DNA from: Seribacter sp963934295
GTDB lineage: Bacteria; Verrucomicrobiota; Verrucomicrobiia; Opitutales; Seribacteraceae
DNA: 64,000 nucleotides
Assembly: GCA_963934295.1 (NCBI GenBank)
Contig: CAWVXY010000001.1
Span: 1 to 64,000 of the forward strand
Direction of reading: 5' to 3'
The position numbers and the translations under genes are program-made. The notes under the pieces were generated by a model. It did no database searches and was not told the DNA's origin. It saw only the letters and a list, made by a program, of their open reading frames with translations. Positions 40,401 through 48,645 of this stretch are shown here, piece after piece. How positions within the stretch are numbered: position 1 is the first letter of the stretch; every line of letters starts with the position of its first letter.

Positions 40401-42569
40401 TTATGCAGTCTCCATTGTTTTATCCATATTATCTGTGGAATTCGGTTTTTTTCTAACAAGCAGTCCTACTGTTAATACGGTGATAATTGGACCTACAGAT
40501 GCCAACGAAAGCACTCCGAATCCATCAATTGCTCCAGTCTTCGCTCCAATCCCTAAACCCATAGCAAGAACTAACGGCACTGTTATCGGTCCAGTAGTTA
40601 CCCCTGCACTATCCCAACCAAAATTCACAAAGTCCTCACTTGAGAAAAATGTTAGGATAAGAAGAAATGCATATGGAGGAATTAATAAATACCATAATTC
40701 TAAATTAAATGCTATTTTAGCCACACCAGTCGCAATTCCAAGCGCAACACCCGTGGCAACTGCTTGCATAAGCAAATTTTTCTTGAACGCACCAACAGTT
40801 ATTTTTTCCACTGTTGAACCTAGGGCATTAAGTGCAGGTTCTGCAAGTGTTGCACCGTAACCAAGAATGAAACCAAATAGAATAGCCAAACACTTACCCG
40901 CTGTTGATGATTTAAACAAAGGATCAACAAACCCTTCACTTTGCCAAGGTTGAATGGATGTAAAACTAGATACTACATTTCCACCTAATTGTTCACCTAA
41001 GGGAGTTAAACCCAAAGCAATTCCAAGATTAAAAAGACACATACCAATAACTGCACAGGATATACCTATAAAAAGTTCATCAAGATGTTTAGGTCTTTGT
41101 CTTAAGCCACCCATAAGAACAAGAAGTAAAATTGAACATAATGGTACGATTGCCCAAACAGCACCCTCTAAAGCCCCTCTATCCTGATCCGGACCATCTA
41201 ACTCGCCATTAGTTTTGCTATAATCAATTTTACCCTCAGTGTTAATGCTGTAAAAGTCTTCTCCTTTATCTAAAACTCCATTACCATTTTTATCCTCTTC
41301 AGGTTTAAAAGTGTTAGGGAAAAAATCAAATTTGTTTGTAAATGCCTCTTTAATATCTGCTTCTTCATTCCAAACAGAATCAGGAGCCTTGAATCCTTCT
41401 CTAACAAGATATGTTTTTGCTCCTTGTACCTCGACATTCTCGCGTGAATCAGTCGAATTTTTATCAATAGCATTGGGTACTATTACACCTTCACTGATTC
41501 TAGTTTTGAGTGCGTATCCTTCGGGAAGCTTTTGATTTGCTTTCAAGTAGTCTCCAACTTCTTTTCTTTCACTTGATGATAATGACCAAGCTAACTCTGT
41601 CTCACCAATCCCAGCGGATGCCGCTAATCTTTCCGCCGCAACAATATCTCCATATTTCTGAAGATCTTTAGGATAATTCTTTCCATAAACACCAGCTTTA
41701 ACATGCCATTCTTCAGTGGAATGTTTCGCCATGTAGTAATTGTCCGTTTCGAAAAGGTAATTTGCGTAAGACATTACAGCGAGTATCGGAAAAAGAGATG
41801 CCAAAGTTACAACTCCAAAACCGGTATTGCTTGAACCACCCGTCGAGACTATACGGCAAACACCAATACCCAAAGCTAAAACTAACGGAACAGTAACAGG
41901 ACCAGTGGTCACAGCTCCACAATCCCAAGCAAGCCCGAGAACATGCCTCAATCTGTCATCTGAAAATTGCATATATAATGTTATGCATGACAAAATAATT
42001 ACACCTGCATAAATAAACGGTTTCAAAGACCACCCTTTGTAAAAGCGTAAAACACCAAGTAGAACAGCTATTCCTACTCCTACTCCAACGCAATTAACGA
42101 GCATAGCTGCCCCAGTATTGAGAATAGTCCAAAGCAAAGGGGCAGCAGTAGGGTCAACACCCGAACCAGCAGCTCTAAGAACTCCGATCGCTGGCTCGGC
42201 AAAGGTTGCGAAAGCACCCAAAACAAATCCAAACGCTAGACTTGCTGGAAGACAAGGTATACCGAGAATTTTCTTTCTCGGAAGAGTTGACCCTAAAGTC
42301 TCCCCTAGGGGCATAAGTCCAAGCCTTAAACCCTCCATAAAAAAAGCTAACCCGACAATAACAATCAAAATTCCTACTGCAATCATGAGTGAATAGACAA
42401 TAGGAAGACCAAGAACTAAGATTTGAAAGACAACTAAATACATTATGATGAACCAAACGCATTGTATTTGCTCGACTATTTTATCTTTGGCGAAAGATAA
42501 AAGAATACTTAATTTCTGTTGCAAAGATAACTGCAACTTACTTTGGTCAGATGATTGTTCTGGTGCCAT
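40401..42569 (-). CDS. DUF1538 membrane protein, duplicated, with EF-hand-like insert
   Basis: A 722-residue polytopic membrane protein of the DUF1538 family, probably a transporter or channel. It consists of two homologous halves (about 35-270 and 455-705). Both contain LGLxPLGE, a G-x-ATxAEPA-type motif (ATFAEPAIGVL; ATLAEPALNAL) and the sequence VTTGPxTVPLVLA. Between the halves lies a soluble insert of about 180 residues. It includes a 12-residue EF-hand-like loop, D426-K-N-G-N-G-V-L-D-K-G-E437, with ligands at positions 1, 3, 5, 9 and 12. The P-II-like gene starts one base after its stop. DUF1538 proteins often neighbour P-II genes, which suggests regulated solute movement. The substrate is unknown. 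Confidence 0.88.
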   Translation of the reverse strand: MAPEQSSDQSKLQLSLQQKLSILLSFAKDKIVEQIQCVWFIIMYLVVFQILVLGLPIVYSLMIAVGILIVIVGLAFFMEGLRLGLMPLGETLGSTLPRKKILGIPCLPASLAFGFVLGAFATFAEPAIGVLRAAGSGVDPTAAPLLWTILNTGAAMLVNCVGVGVGIAVLLGVLRFYKGWSLKPFIYAGVIILSCITLYMQFSDDRLRHVLGLAWDCGAVTTGPVTVPLVLALGIGVCRIVSTGGSSNTGFGVVTLASLFPILAVMSYANYLFETDNYYMAKHSTEEWHVKAGVYGKNYPKDLQKYGDIVAAERLAASAGIGETELAWSLSSSERKEVGDYLKANQKLPEGYALKTRISEGVIVPNAIDKNSTDSRENVEVQGAKTYLVREGFKAPDSVWNEEADIKEAFTNKFDFFPNTFKPEEDKNGNGVLDKGEDFYSINTEGKIDYSKTNGELDGPDQDRGALEGAVWAIVPLCSILLLVLMGGLRQRPKHLDELFIGISCAVIGMCLFNLGIALGLTPLGEQLGGNVVSSFTSIQPWQSEGFVDPLFKSSTAGKCLAILFGFILGYGATLAEPALNALGSTVEKITVGAFKKNLLMQAVATGVALGIATGVAKIAFNLELWYLLIPPYAFLLILTFFSSEDFVNFGWDSAGVTTGPITVPLVLAMGLGIGAKTGAIDGFGVLSLASVGPIITVLTVGLLVRKKPNSTDNMDKTMETA

Positions 42570-42621
42570 AATAATATTGGGTATGAGTAAAGATTAACTA
42601 AACTTAATATAATTAAAAGAT

Positions 42622-42638
42622 AGATTAACTGCTAATCT
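42622..42638 (-). terminator. Possible weak terminator after the lipoprotein gene
   Basis: AGATTA and TAATCT (42622-42627, 42633-42638) form a 6-bp stem with a 5-base loop, followed on the minus strand by ATCTTTTAATT. It lies between the lipoprotein gene and the DUF1538 gene, both on the minus strand, and may separate them. The stem is short. Confidence 0.35.
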
Positions 42639-42662
42639 GGCAAACTTAAAATCTTGGTTGTT

Positions 42663-43847
42663 TTATAAACTCCAAGAGCAATTCGCTAATGTTAAAGATA
42701 TTTTGTTATTTCCTGAGTTTAAAGAAACAGGCACGCTCCATGTAACACCAACCTTTCCCAATGAAGCTGTTCCAATAACATAATATTTACCTTTTTTAAA
42801 ACCAGATATTGAAGCGGACCCATCCACATCAGTTCTAACCCTTTTTCCTTCTCCATTATCTTCAAAATCTAAGAGCAGTGAGCGAATTTTTTTATTAATA
42901 TCAGGAAATAAAAAAGCATTTTTTCTAGATCTGGCCCAGAGTTCGGAATAAGTATCAATTCCAGAGAAGTCTTTCAATTCAATCCCGCCTTTTCTCATAA
43001 CATACTCAAAATCATAAGGAAGGACAAAAAATTCAGTGTAGAAAGCTTCTTTACTTTTACCATTTAAAGATGTGACTACGGCTTCAAATTGAAGATTACA
43101 ATTACCATCTAAAATCTCCTGTTTCGATGAAAGCATCGTTTTGGACGCTGAATTAATTTGAGAAATTCTAGGCAGAAGGTTCTCATTAGAAATTTTAGGT
43201 ACTGATTCGAGTTGACTGATTCTTCCCTCTAGAGAATCATTTCTGTATCTGAGACTTTTCAATTCTTCTGACTTCAAAGCCAAATTATTTTTTAGTTTTT
43301 TCACTTCAGATTTTAATGATCCTAAATTCGCATTAGAAGAGCTTGTTACAGGTAAGTTGCTGAAATCGGTATCATACCCTACACCTTTAATTCTTTTTAT
43401 TTCTGATATAAGCTCGTCGTTTAAGAGCGAGAGAGATGCAATAGTTTGGTCTTTTTTTTGGTTAATCAACCTTAAATCTTCAATGGACTTTTTATGCTCT
43501 AACGAATTTACTTCTAAATTTTTAAATGCAGTTTCTGCCTCCAAATCCTTGGGGGAGATATTATCAATTGGAACATCAACTTCTTTATTGTTTGATAGAA
43601 GTTTTTCAGAAAAATCCGAAACCCCGCTTACATCAGAGGTTTTAACATCGTTACCTTCGTTTAATAGGTTCTCAAAATTCAAATTAACCCTCTCGTCAAT
43701 TTGTAAAATTTCATCTAAATCAATTTTTTTCTCAATAGCATCGTCTTTTGCGTCACCTTCATGTTGATTTTCCTTATGCATTTCTTGAGAACAAGAAGCA
43801 CAGCATAAGAAAGCAAATATGTTTAATGCTAAATAAAATGTTTTCAT
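42663..43847 (-). CDS. Coiled-coil lipoprotein of unknown function
   Basis: A 394-residue protein I do not recognise. The N-terminus (KTFYLALNIFAFLCCASC) is a lipoprotein-like signal with Cys19 as the likely lipidated residue. A charged stretch (about 22-110) follows. Two coiled-coil segments come next (about 105-150 and 170-215, with SLKSEVKKLKNNLALKSEELKSLRYRN). The C-terminal domain (about 250-394) is predicted beta-rich, with VRTDVDGSASISGFKKGKYYVIG. That segment resembles a carboxypeptidase regulatory-like or surface beta-sandwich fold. It is divergent from the giant coiled-coil gene across 132 bp, so the two could share regulation. Confidence 0.6.
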   Translation of the reverse strand: MKTFYLALNIFAFLCCASCSQEMHKENQHEGDAKDDAIEKKIDLDEILQIDERVNLNFENLLNEGNDVKTSDVSGVSDFSEKLLSNNKEVDVPIDNISPKDLEAETAFKNLEVNSLEHKKSIEDLRLINQKKDQTIASLSLLNDELISEIKRIKGVGYDTDFSNLPVTSSSNANLGSLKSEVKKLKNNLALKSEELKSLRYRNDSLEGRISQLESVPKISNENLLPRISQINSASKTMLSSKQEILDGNCNLQFEAVVTSLNGKSKEAFYTEFFVLPYDFEYVMRKGGIELKDFSGIDTYSELWARSRKNAFLFPDINKKIRSLLLDFEDNGEGKRVRTDVDGSASISGFKKGKYYVIGTASLGKVGVTWSVPVSLNSGNNKISLTLANCSWSL

Positions 43848-43979
43848 TGATTTTAAAATAAAAAGATCAAAATTAAATTTTGAGAGAAAAACTCAGACAC
43901 CATCTTTGCAAGCAAAATTAATTTTTAAACATCTTATTGTTTGCAAATTTAAGATCTAATCTTTCTTATTATTGACCTT

Positions 43980-46358
43980 ATGTCTCAATTATCTCAAGAA
44001 GAGGCTGAATTACTATCTCAAGAAAATCGTTTTCTTAAACAGACGATTTTTAACTTGAGAAGTGAACTAGAAAAATCACACAACGAACAACTTTCTACAG
44101 CTCAATCTAAAACTTTGGAATTCTCTAGAGAACAAAAATTCCTTAAAGAAACTATTAAAAAACAAAGGATTGAGAATGAAAAAATCATTGCTCATATTGA
44201 AGAAGAAAAGCAATTCCTAGAGTCTTCCAAACAACAAGTTGCAAGCCAACTGAAGGAAACTATAGAAAATTTAAGATTCGAACTTGAATTTGTTAAGAAT
44301 AAATCTCAAGAAAATATTCAAAAAGCAATTGGGCATGAAAATCAACTCAGTCAACAACTTAAAAAAAGCCTACTTGAAATAAGGGTAGCTCTGGATAAAT
44401 CTGAAGCTGAAAAGCAGGATATCGAACAAAATATTAAACGAAGTACTCAACAAGAAATTAATCAACTTCGTGATTCCTCGCATAAACTTAGAGAAAAGAT
44501 TGATAAAATCCAGCTTGATCATGAGCAACAAATTCAAAAAGCAAGGGCAACTTCTTACAAGGAAATTGAGGATCTTAAAAATACTATCTCAACCCTTCGC
44601 ATTGAAATAGAAAAAGCCGAGAATGCTAAACTAGATGCTATTCAAAAAGTTAATTCTTCACACATTGCTGAAGTTGCATCCCTTAAGACTACCCTACTCC
44701 TTTCTAGAGAAAAACTTGAAAGACACCAAGGTGACCAAGAAGAAAAAATTCAAAAAATTAATAGTAATAATTCTAGGGAAATCAAATCGTTAAAAGGTAC
44801 AATTGAGTCGCTTCGAGAAGAGCTGGAGATTGCAAGTGGTAAGGAAGCGAGTAGCGTTCAGAATGCAATTTCTCGAGCACAAGACGAGATAAATCAATTA
44901 AGAAAATCCTTGGCTCTATCTAGGGACACGCTTGATATCGCAAAAGCAAGAGAGGATGACCGAATACAAAAAGCAAAAGCTACGGCACAAGCAGAAATTA
45001 AAGGTCTCAAGTCAACAATCTTTGATATTAGGCAAGAGTTGGAAAAAACTTTGATCGATAAGGAAAATGCAGTACAGAATGCTCATTCGTCTGCTCAAAG
45101 CGAAATACAACAACTTAAAAAATCTTTGTCGATGGTGAGAAATAATTTAGAAAATGCAAAAGCAAGAGAAGATGATAGGGTCCAAAAAGCTACTGCAACC
45201 GCAAATACCCTCATTAAATCACTACAAAGCACGGTTACAGAACTAAGAGAAGAATTAGAAAAAAGCCTTGTGGACAAGGAGCAGTCTATTCAACAAGCAA
45301 TCTCTCTGTCTAACAAGGAAATTAATCAATTAAAAGAATCACTAGTAACGATTAGAAATCAGCTTGAAACAACCAAACTTGACGCTATATCCGATGTGCA
45401 AAAAGCAATTGCGGAAAAAGAAAATGAAATCAGATCTCTTAAGGAATTAAGCTCGGACTTACGTGAAGAATTAGATAAGGCACAAATCAAAGAAGAAGAA
45501 AATGTTCAGATTGCATACTCCAGTTCTCTTAATGAGATAAATCAGTTAAAACTTTCTTCTCAAAGTCTCCGAGAGCAACTTGAATTGATAAGAAGCAGAC
45601 AGGAAGACAAGATACAACGAACTCTGGCTAAGTCGGAATCCGAAATTAATTCCCTCAAAGAAACAATAAAAGATTTACGCGATGAGCTTGAAAATGCTCA
45701 ACAAAGAGAGCAACAAATTGCTCAAAAAGTTGAAGCCACTTACACAATAGAACTAAAGAATTTAAGAGAAAGTTTAGGTTTATCTAGAGAAAAAATGGAC
45801 AAACTTGTATTTGAAAAAGAAGACGCTGTTCAAATGGCTATTTCGACAAAAGAAAACGAAAATATTACATTAAAAAAGAATATTACCCAACTGAGGGAAG
45901 AACTAGATCACAAAAATATAGAAAAAGAAGAATCAGTACAAAATGCTATTTCTACAGTTAGCAAAGAAAACGAGCATTTAAAGGAGTCTATCCTGTCCCT
46001 CAGGGTACGAAATGATGAATTAAGACTACAGAAAGAGGATAAAAAACAAAGAAACATTGCCATGGCATCAAATGAAATTAAAAACCTGAGAGAAAATGTC
46101 TCATCATTAAGAAACCAACTCGAAAAACTAGAAATAAATAAAGAGGAAGCAATTCAGAAAGCTTTGGCAACCCAACAAAGAGAGATTAATCATTTTAAAA
46201 GTATGGTCAATGCACTGAGAGATGAAATAGAGTTAAAAAAGAATTTACACCAAGAAAGTATACAAAAAGAAAACCAAATTAAAACTATGGAGTTTAAAGA
46301 ACTTCAAGAAACAATCATAGAGCTTAGAGCCGAATTAGAGGATACCCATGCAAGATAA
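43980..46358 (+). CDS. Giant coiled-coil protein of gapless 36-residue repeats
   Basis: A 792-residue protein that is almost entirely helical. After 14 N-terminal residues come 21 complete 36-residue repeats with no insertion or deletion, then a 22-residue part repeat. The counts fit exactly: 14 + 21x36 + 22 = 792. The consensus runs roughly EINxLKxSIxxLREELExA, followed by xxKEDxIQKAIAxSxx. In the middle, odd and even repeats alternate (IQKAKAT against VQNAHSS), giving a 72-residue super-repeat. No other domain, signal or membrane segment is seen. Thirty-six residues equal ten helical turns at 3.6 per turn, which predicts a nearly straight rod of roughly 115 nm if continuous. Its stop overlaps the cyclase start by 11 bp. 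A scaffold or filament role is inferred; I know of no named family. Confidence 0.9.
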   Translation: MSQLSQEEAELLSQENRFLKQTIFNLRSELEKSHNEQLSTAQSKTLEFSREQKFLKETIKKQRIENEKIIAHIEEEKQFLESSKQQVASQLKETIENLRFELEFVKNKSQENIQKAIGHENQLSQQLKKSLLEIRVALDKSEAEKQDIEQNIKRSTQQEINQLRDSSHKLREKIDKIQLDHEQQIQKARATSYKEIEDLKNTISTLRIEIEKAENAKLDAIQKVNSSHIAEVASLKTTLLLSREKLERHQGDQEEKIQKINSNNSREIKSLKGTIESLREELEIASGKEASSVQNAISRAQDEINQLRKSLALSRDTLDIAKAREDDRIQKAKATAQAEIKGLKSTIFDIRQELEKTLIDKENAVQNAHSSAQSEIQQLKKSLSMVRNNLENAKAREDDRVQKATATANTLIKSLQSTVTELREELEKSLVDKEQSIQQAISLSNKEINQLKESLVTIRNQLETTKLDAISDVQKAIAEKENEIRSLKELSSDLREELDKAQIKEEENVQIAYSSSLNEINQLKLSSQSLREQLELIRSRQEDKIQRTLAKSESEINSLKETIKDLRDELENAQQREQQIAQKVEATYTIELKNLRESLGLSREKMDKLVFEKEDAVQMAISTKENENITLKKNITQLREELDHKNIEKEESVQNAISTVSKENEHLKESILSLRVRNDELRLQKEDKKQRNIAMASNEIKNLRENVSSLRNQLEKLEINKEEAIQKALATQQREINHFKSMVNALRDEIELKKNLHQESIQKENQIKTMEFKELQETIIELRAELEDTHAR
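44022..46355 (+). repeat. 108-bp tandem coding repeat, 21 full copies plus part
   Basis: The coding repeat has a period of 108 bp (36 codons) with perfect phase across all 21 copies and the partial last copy. DNA identity between copies is low to moderate. The best-matching copies are alternate ones, for example those encoding AREDDRIQKA and AREDDRVQKA, 216 bp apart. Constant spacing despite diverged sequence shows that the repeat length is under selection at the protein level. Confidence 0.9.
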
Positions 46359-48633
46359 AGAACAAAATAAAGAGAATCCTTCTCATCCAAAATCTAAAAG
46401 AACGGCAAGGTTTTCCGACATGCTACTACAGGTTACGACCGACCTGGCAAAAACTAAAAGTTTGGATGAGGCACTCGAAACACTTGTTAAAATTACTACG
46501 ACAACTATCGGAGCAGAAAGGGGTACCATCTTTCTTAACGACGCCTCCACCGGTGAATTGTATTCAAGAATTGCTCAAGGTAGTTTTAGAAGAGAAATCA
46601 GAATTCTAAATACTAAGGGTGTTGCTGGTTGGGTTTTTACTCAAAATAAAGGTGCAATAATTCACGATGCATATAAGGACGATAGATTCAATAAGGCTGT
46701 TGATGTAAGAACTGGATTTAGAACCAAAAGTATCCTATGTGCTCCTCTTAGAACAGTTTCAGGTGAAGAAATCGGTGTATCTCAAATTTTGAATAAAATA
46801 GATGGCGAATTTGAGCAAGATGACCTTGACCTACTTGAGGCAATGACAGAACAAGCAGCTATTGCGATTCAGGGAAATATAATTGTTGAGCAAATTGAAG
46901 CAGCACGAAAGCAAGAGCTCGAGTTTCTCGATGTTGTTTCACAAGTTTCATCAGAACTTGAACTTACTCCCCTACTGCAAAAAATTATAACCACAATTTC
47001 AACTATGCTGGATTGTGAAAGAGCTACATTGTTTATTAATGACGAAAAAACCAACGAACTGTACACCGAAGTTGGAGAAGGCCTTGATGAAAAATCTGTT
47101 ATCAAATTTCCAAATCACTTGGGAATTGCTGGCACTGTTTTTACTTCAGCAAAACCTGTAAATATTCCTCATGCATATGCTGACCTTCGATTCAATCCAA
47201 GCTTTGATAAACAAACCGGTTTCTTTACTCGGTCTATTTTATGCATGCCGGTCTTAAATAAAGAAGGCAAAACAATTGGCGTAAGTCAGGTCTTAAATAA
47301 AAGAGGTGGTTCCTTTAACTCAGAAGACGAAAAAAGATTGGGGGCGTTCACTTCTCAAATATCTATGGGTATTGAAAATGCGAAGCTTTTTGATGATGTC
47401 CAAAACCAGAAAAATTATTCTGAAAGCATCCTTTCAAGTATGCATGATGCTGTCTTAACTTTAGACGAGCATGGAATAATTAAAACATGTAACACGGCAG
47501 GCTTAAGAATTTTTAAAGTTCCAATATTGTCTGAAATACTGGAACAACCCATAAAGGAATTTTTTGATGGTGGTAATTCTTGGTTATTACAGAAGTTAGA
47601 AATAGTTGAGGAACAGGAAGACTTTTTGGATGCTGAATTAACTGTTGAGAATGAAAAATTGTCAGTAAATATTTCTCTGATGCCACTTTTAGGTCAAAAA
47701 AATGAAAACCTCGGGACCATGTTAATGATTGAGGATATAAGTTCTGAAAAAAGAATGAAGTCAACCATGTCTCGATATATGGACCCGGAGTTAGCAGATC
47801 AACTTATGGCTGCAGGTGACAGTGATGACATAATGGGCGGGAAACAAAGCGTTGGCACAGTATTGTTCTCAGATGTTAGAAGTTTTACAACTATAACGGA
47901 GGAACTTGGTGCTCAAGGAACAGTTAAGTTGTTAAATGAATATTTTACTATCATGGTAGATTGCATAACAGATGAAGGGGGAATGCTAGACAAATTTATC
48001 GGTGATGCAATGATGTGTATTTTTGGAACTCCTGTTCCGCATGAGGATGATCCCGATCGTGCAGTTAGGGCAGCCATTCGAATGATGACCGACTTAAAGG
48101 TTTTTAATGACAAACGATCATCTGAAGGTAAAATGCCTGTAGATCACGGAATGGGTATTAACACAGATGCAATTGTTTCTGGTAATATAGGATCTCCCAA
48201 GAGGATGGATTATACAGTCATTGGTGATGGAGTAAATCTCGCGGCCCGGATTGAGAGTGCATGCAAGCAATATGGTGCACACATTTTGATTAGTGAGTAT
48301 ACGCATAAAGCCGTAAAGGCAACTTATAGAACAAGGCAGGTTGATTATGTTATTGTAAAAGGAAAGACTGAACCAGTGGGTGTTCTAGAAGTACTAGATT
48401 TCCATGATGAAACATCTTACCCAAACCTTGTAGATGCTTTAGGTATTTTTAATGACGGATACAGATCATGGAACGAAGGGAAGTGGGATCAAGCCATAAA
48501 ATTGTTTAAGAATGTACAAAAAATTAATCCTCATGATAAAGCAGCCCAACTCTATCTTGACAGGTGCGACCACATGAAGAAAAACCCACCCAAGGGAGAT
48601 TGGGATGGAGTCTGGGTCATGACTAGCAAATAA
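46348..48633 (+). CDS. GAF-GAF-PAS class III adenylate cyclase
   Basis: A 761-residue cytoplasmic signalling protein with no membrane segment. Two GAF domains lie at about 40-185 and 195-350. Both end in a family-typical SILCAPL or SILCMPV segment followed by GVSQxLNK. A PAS-like domain is at about 360-475 (MHDAVLTLDEHGIIKTCN). The catalytic domain (about 500-690) keeps metal ligands D509 and D553, the adenine-specifying K549 and T623, and the NLAARIE segment. The K/T pair is that of class IIIb adenylate cyclases, so cAMP is the likely product. A short TPR-like tail (about 705-750) follows. It resembles cyanobacterial CyaB-type enzymes. The start overlaps the coiled-coil gene by 11 bp and a TPR gene follows 12 bp later. 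Confidence 0.94.
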   Translation: MQDKEQNKENPSHPKSKRTARFSDMLLQVTTDLAKTKSLDEALETLVKITTTTIGAERGTIFLNDASTGELYSRIAQGSFRREIRILNTKGVAGWVFTQNKGAIIHDAYKDDRFNKAVDVRTGFRTKSILCAPLRTVSGEEIGVSQILNKIDGEFEQDDLDLLEAMTEQAAIAIQGNIIVEQIEAARKQELEFLDVVSQVSSELELTPLLQKIITTISTMLDCERATLFINDEKTNELYTEVGEGLDEKSVIKFPNHLGIAGTVFTSAKPVNIPHAYADLRFNPSFDKQTGFFTRSILCMPVLNKEGKTIGVSQVLNKRGGSFNSEDEKRLGAFTSQISMGIENAKLFDDVQNQKNYSESILSSMHDAVLTLDEHGIIKTCNTAGLRIFKVPILSEILEQPIKEFFDGGNSWLLQKLEIVEEQEDFLDAELTVENEKLSVNISLMPLLGQKNENLGTMLMIEDISSEKRMKSTMSRYMDPELADQLMAAGDSDDIMGGKQSVGTVLFSDVRSFTTITEELGAQGTVKLLNEYFTIMVDCITDEGGMLDKFIGDAMMCIFGTPVPHEDDPDRAVRAAIRMMTDLKVFNDKRSSEGKMPVDHGMGINTDAIVSGNIGSPKRMDYTVIGDGVNLAARIESACKQYGAHILISEYTHKAVKATYRTRQVDYVIVKGKTEPVGVLEVLDFHDETSYPNLVDALGIFNDGYRSWNEGKWDQAIKLFKNVQKINPHDKAAQLYLDRCDHMKKNPPKGDWDGVWVMTSK

Positions 48634-48645
48634 GAGAGTAATTAT

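Noticed and set aside
40435..40860. Plus-strand frame within the DUF1538 gene
   Set aside because: It is antisense to conserved membrane motifs of the duplicated protein and shows no start or family signal of its own.
44022..46355. 108-bp tandem repeat as a CRISPR array or satellite
   Set aside because: Copies are diverged, contiguous without spacers and in frame throughout; they encode a regular coiled coil.
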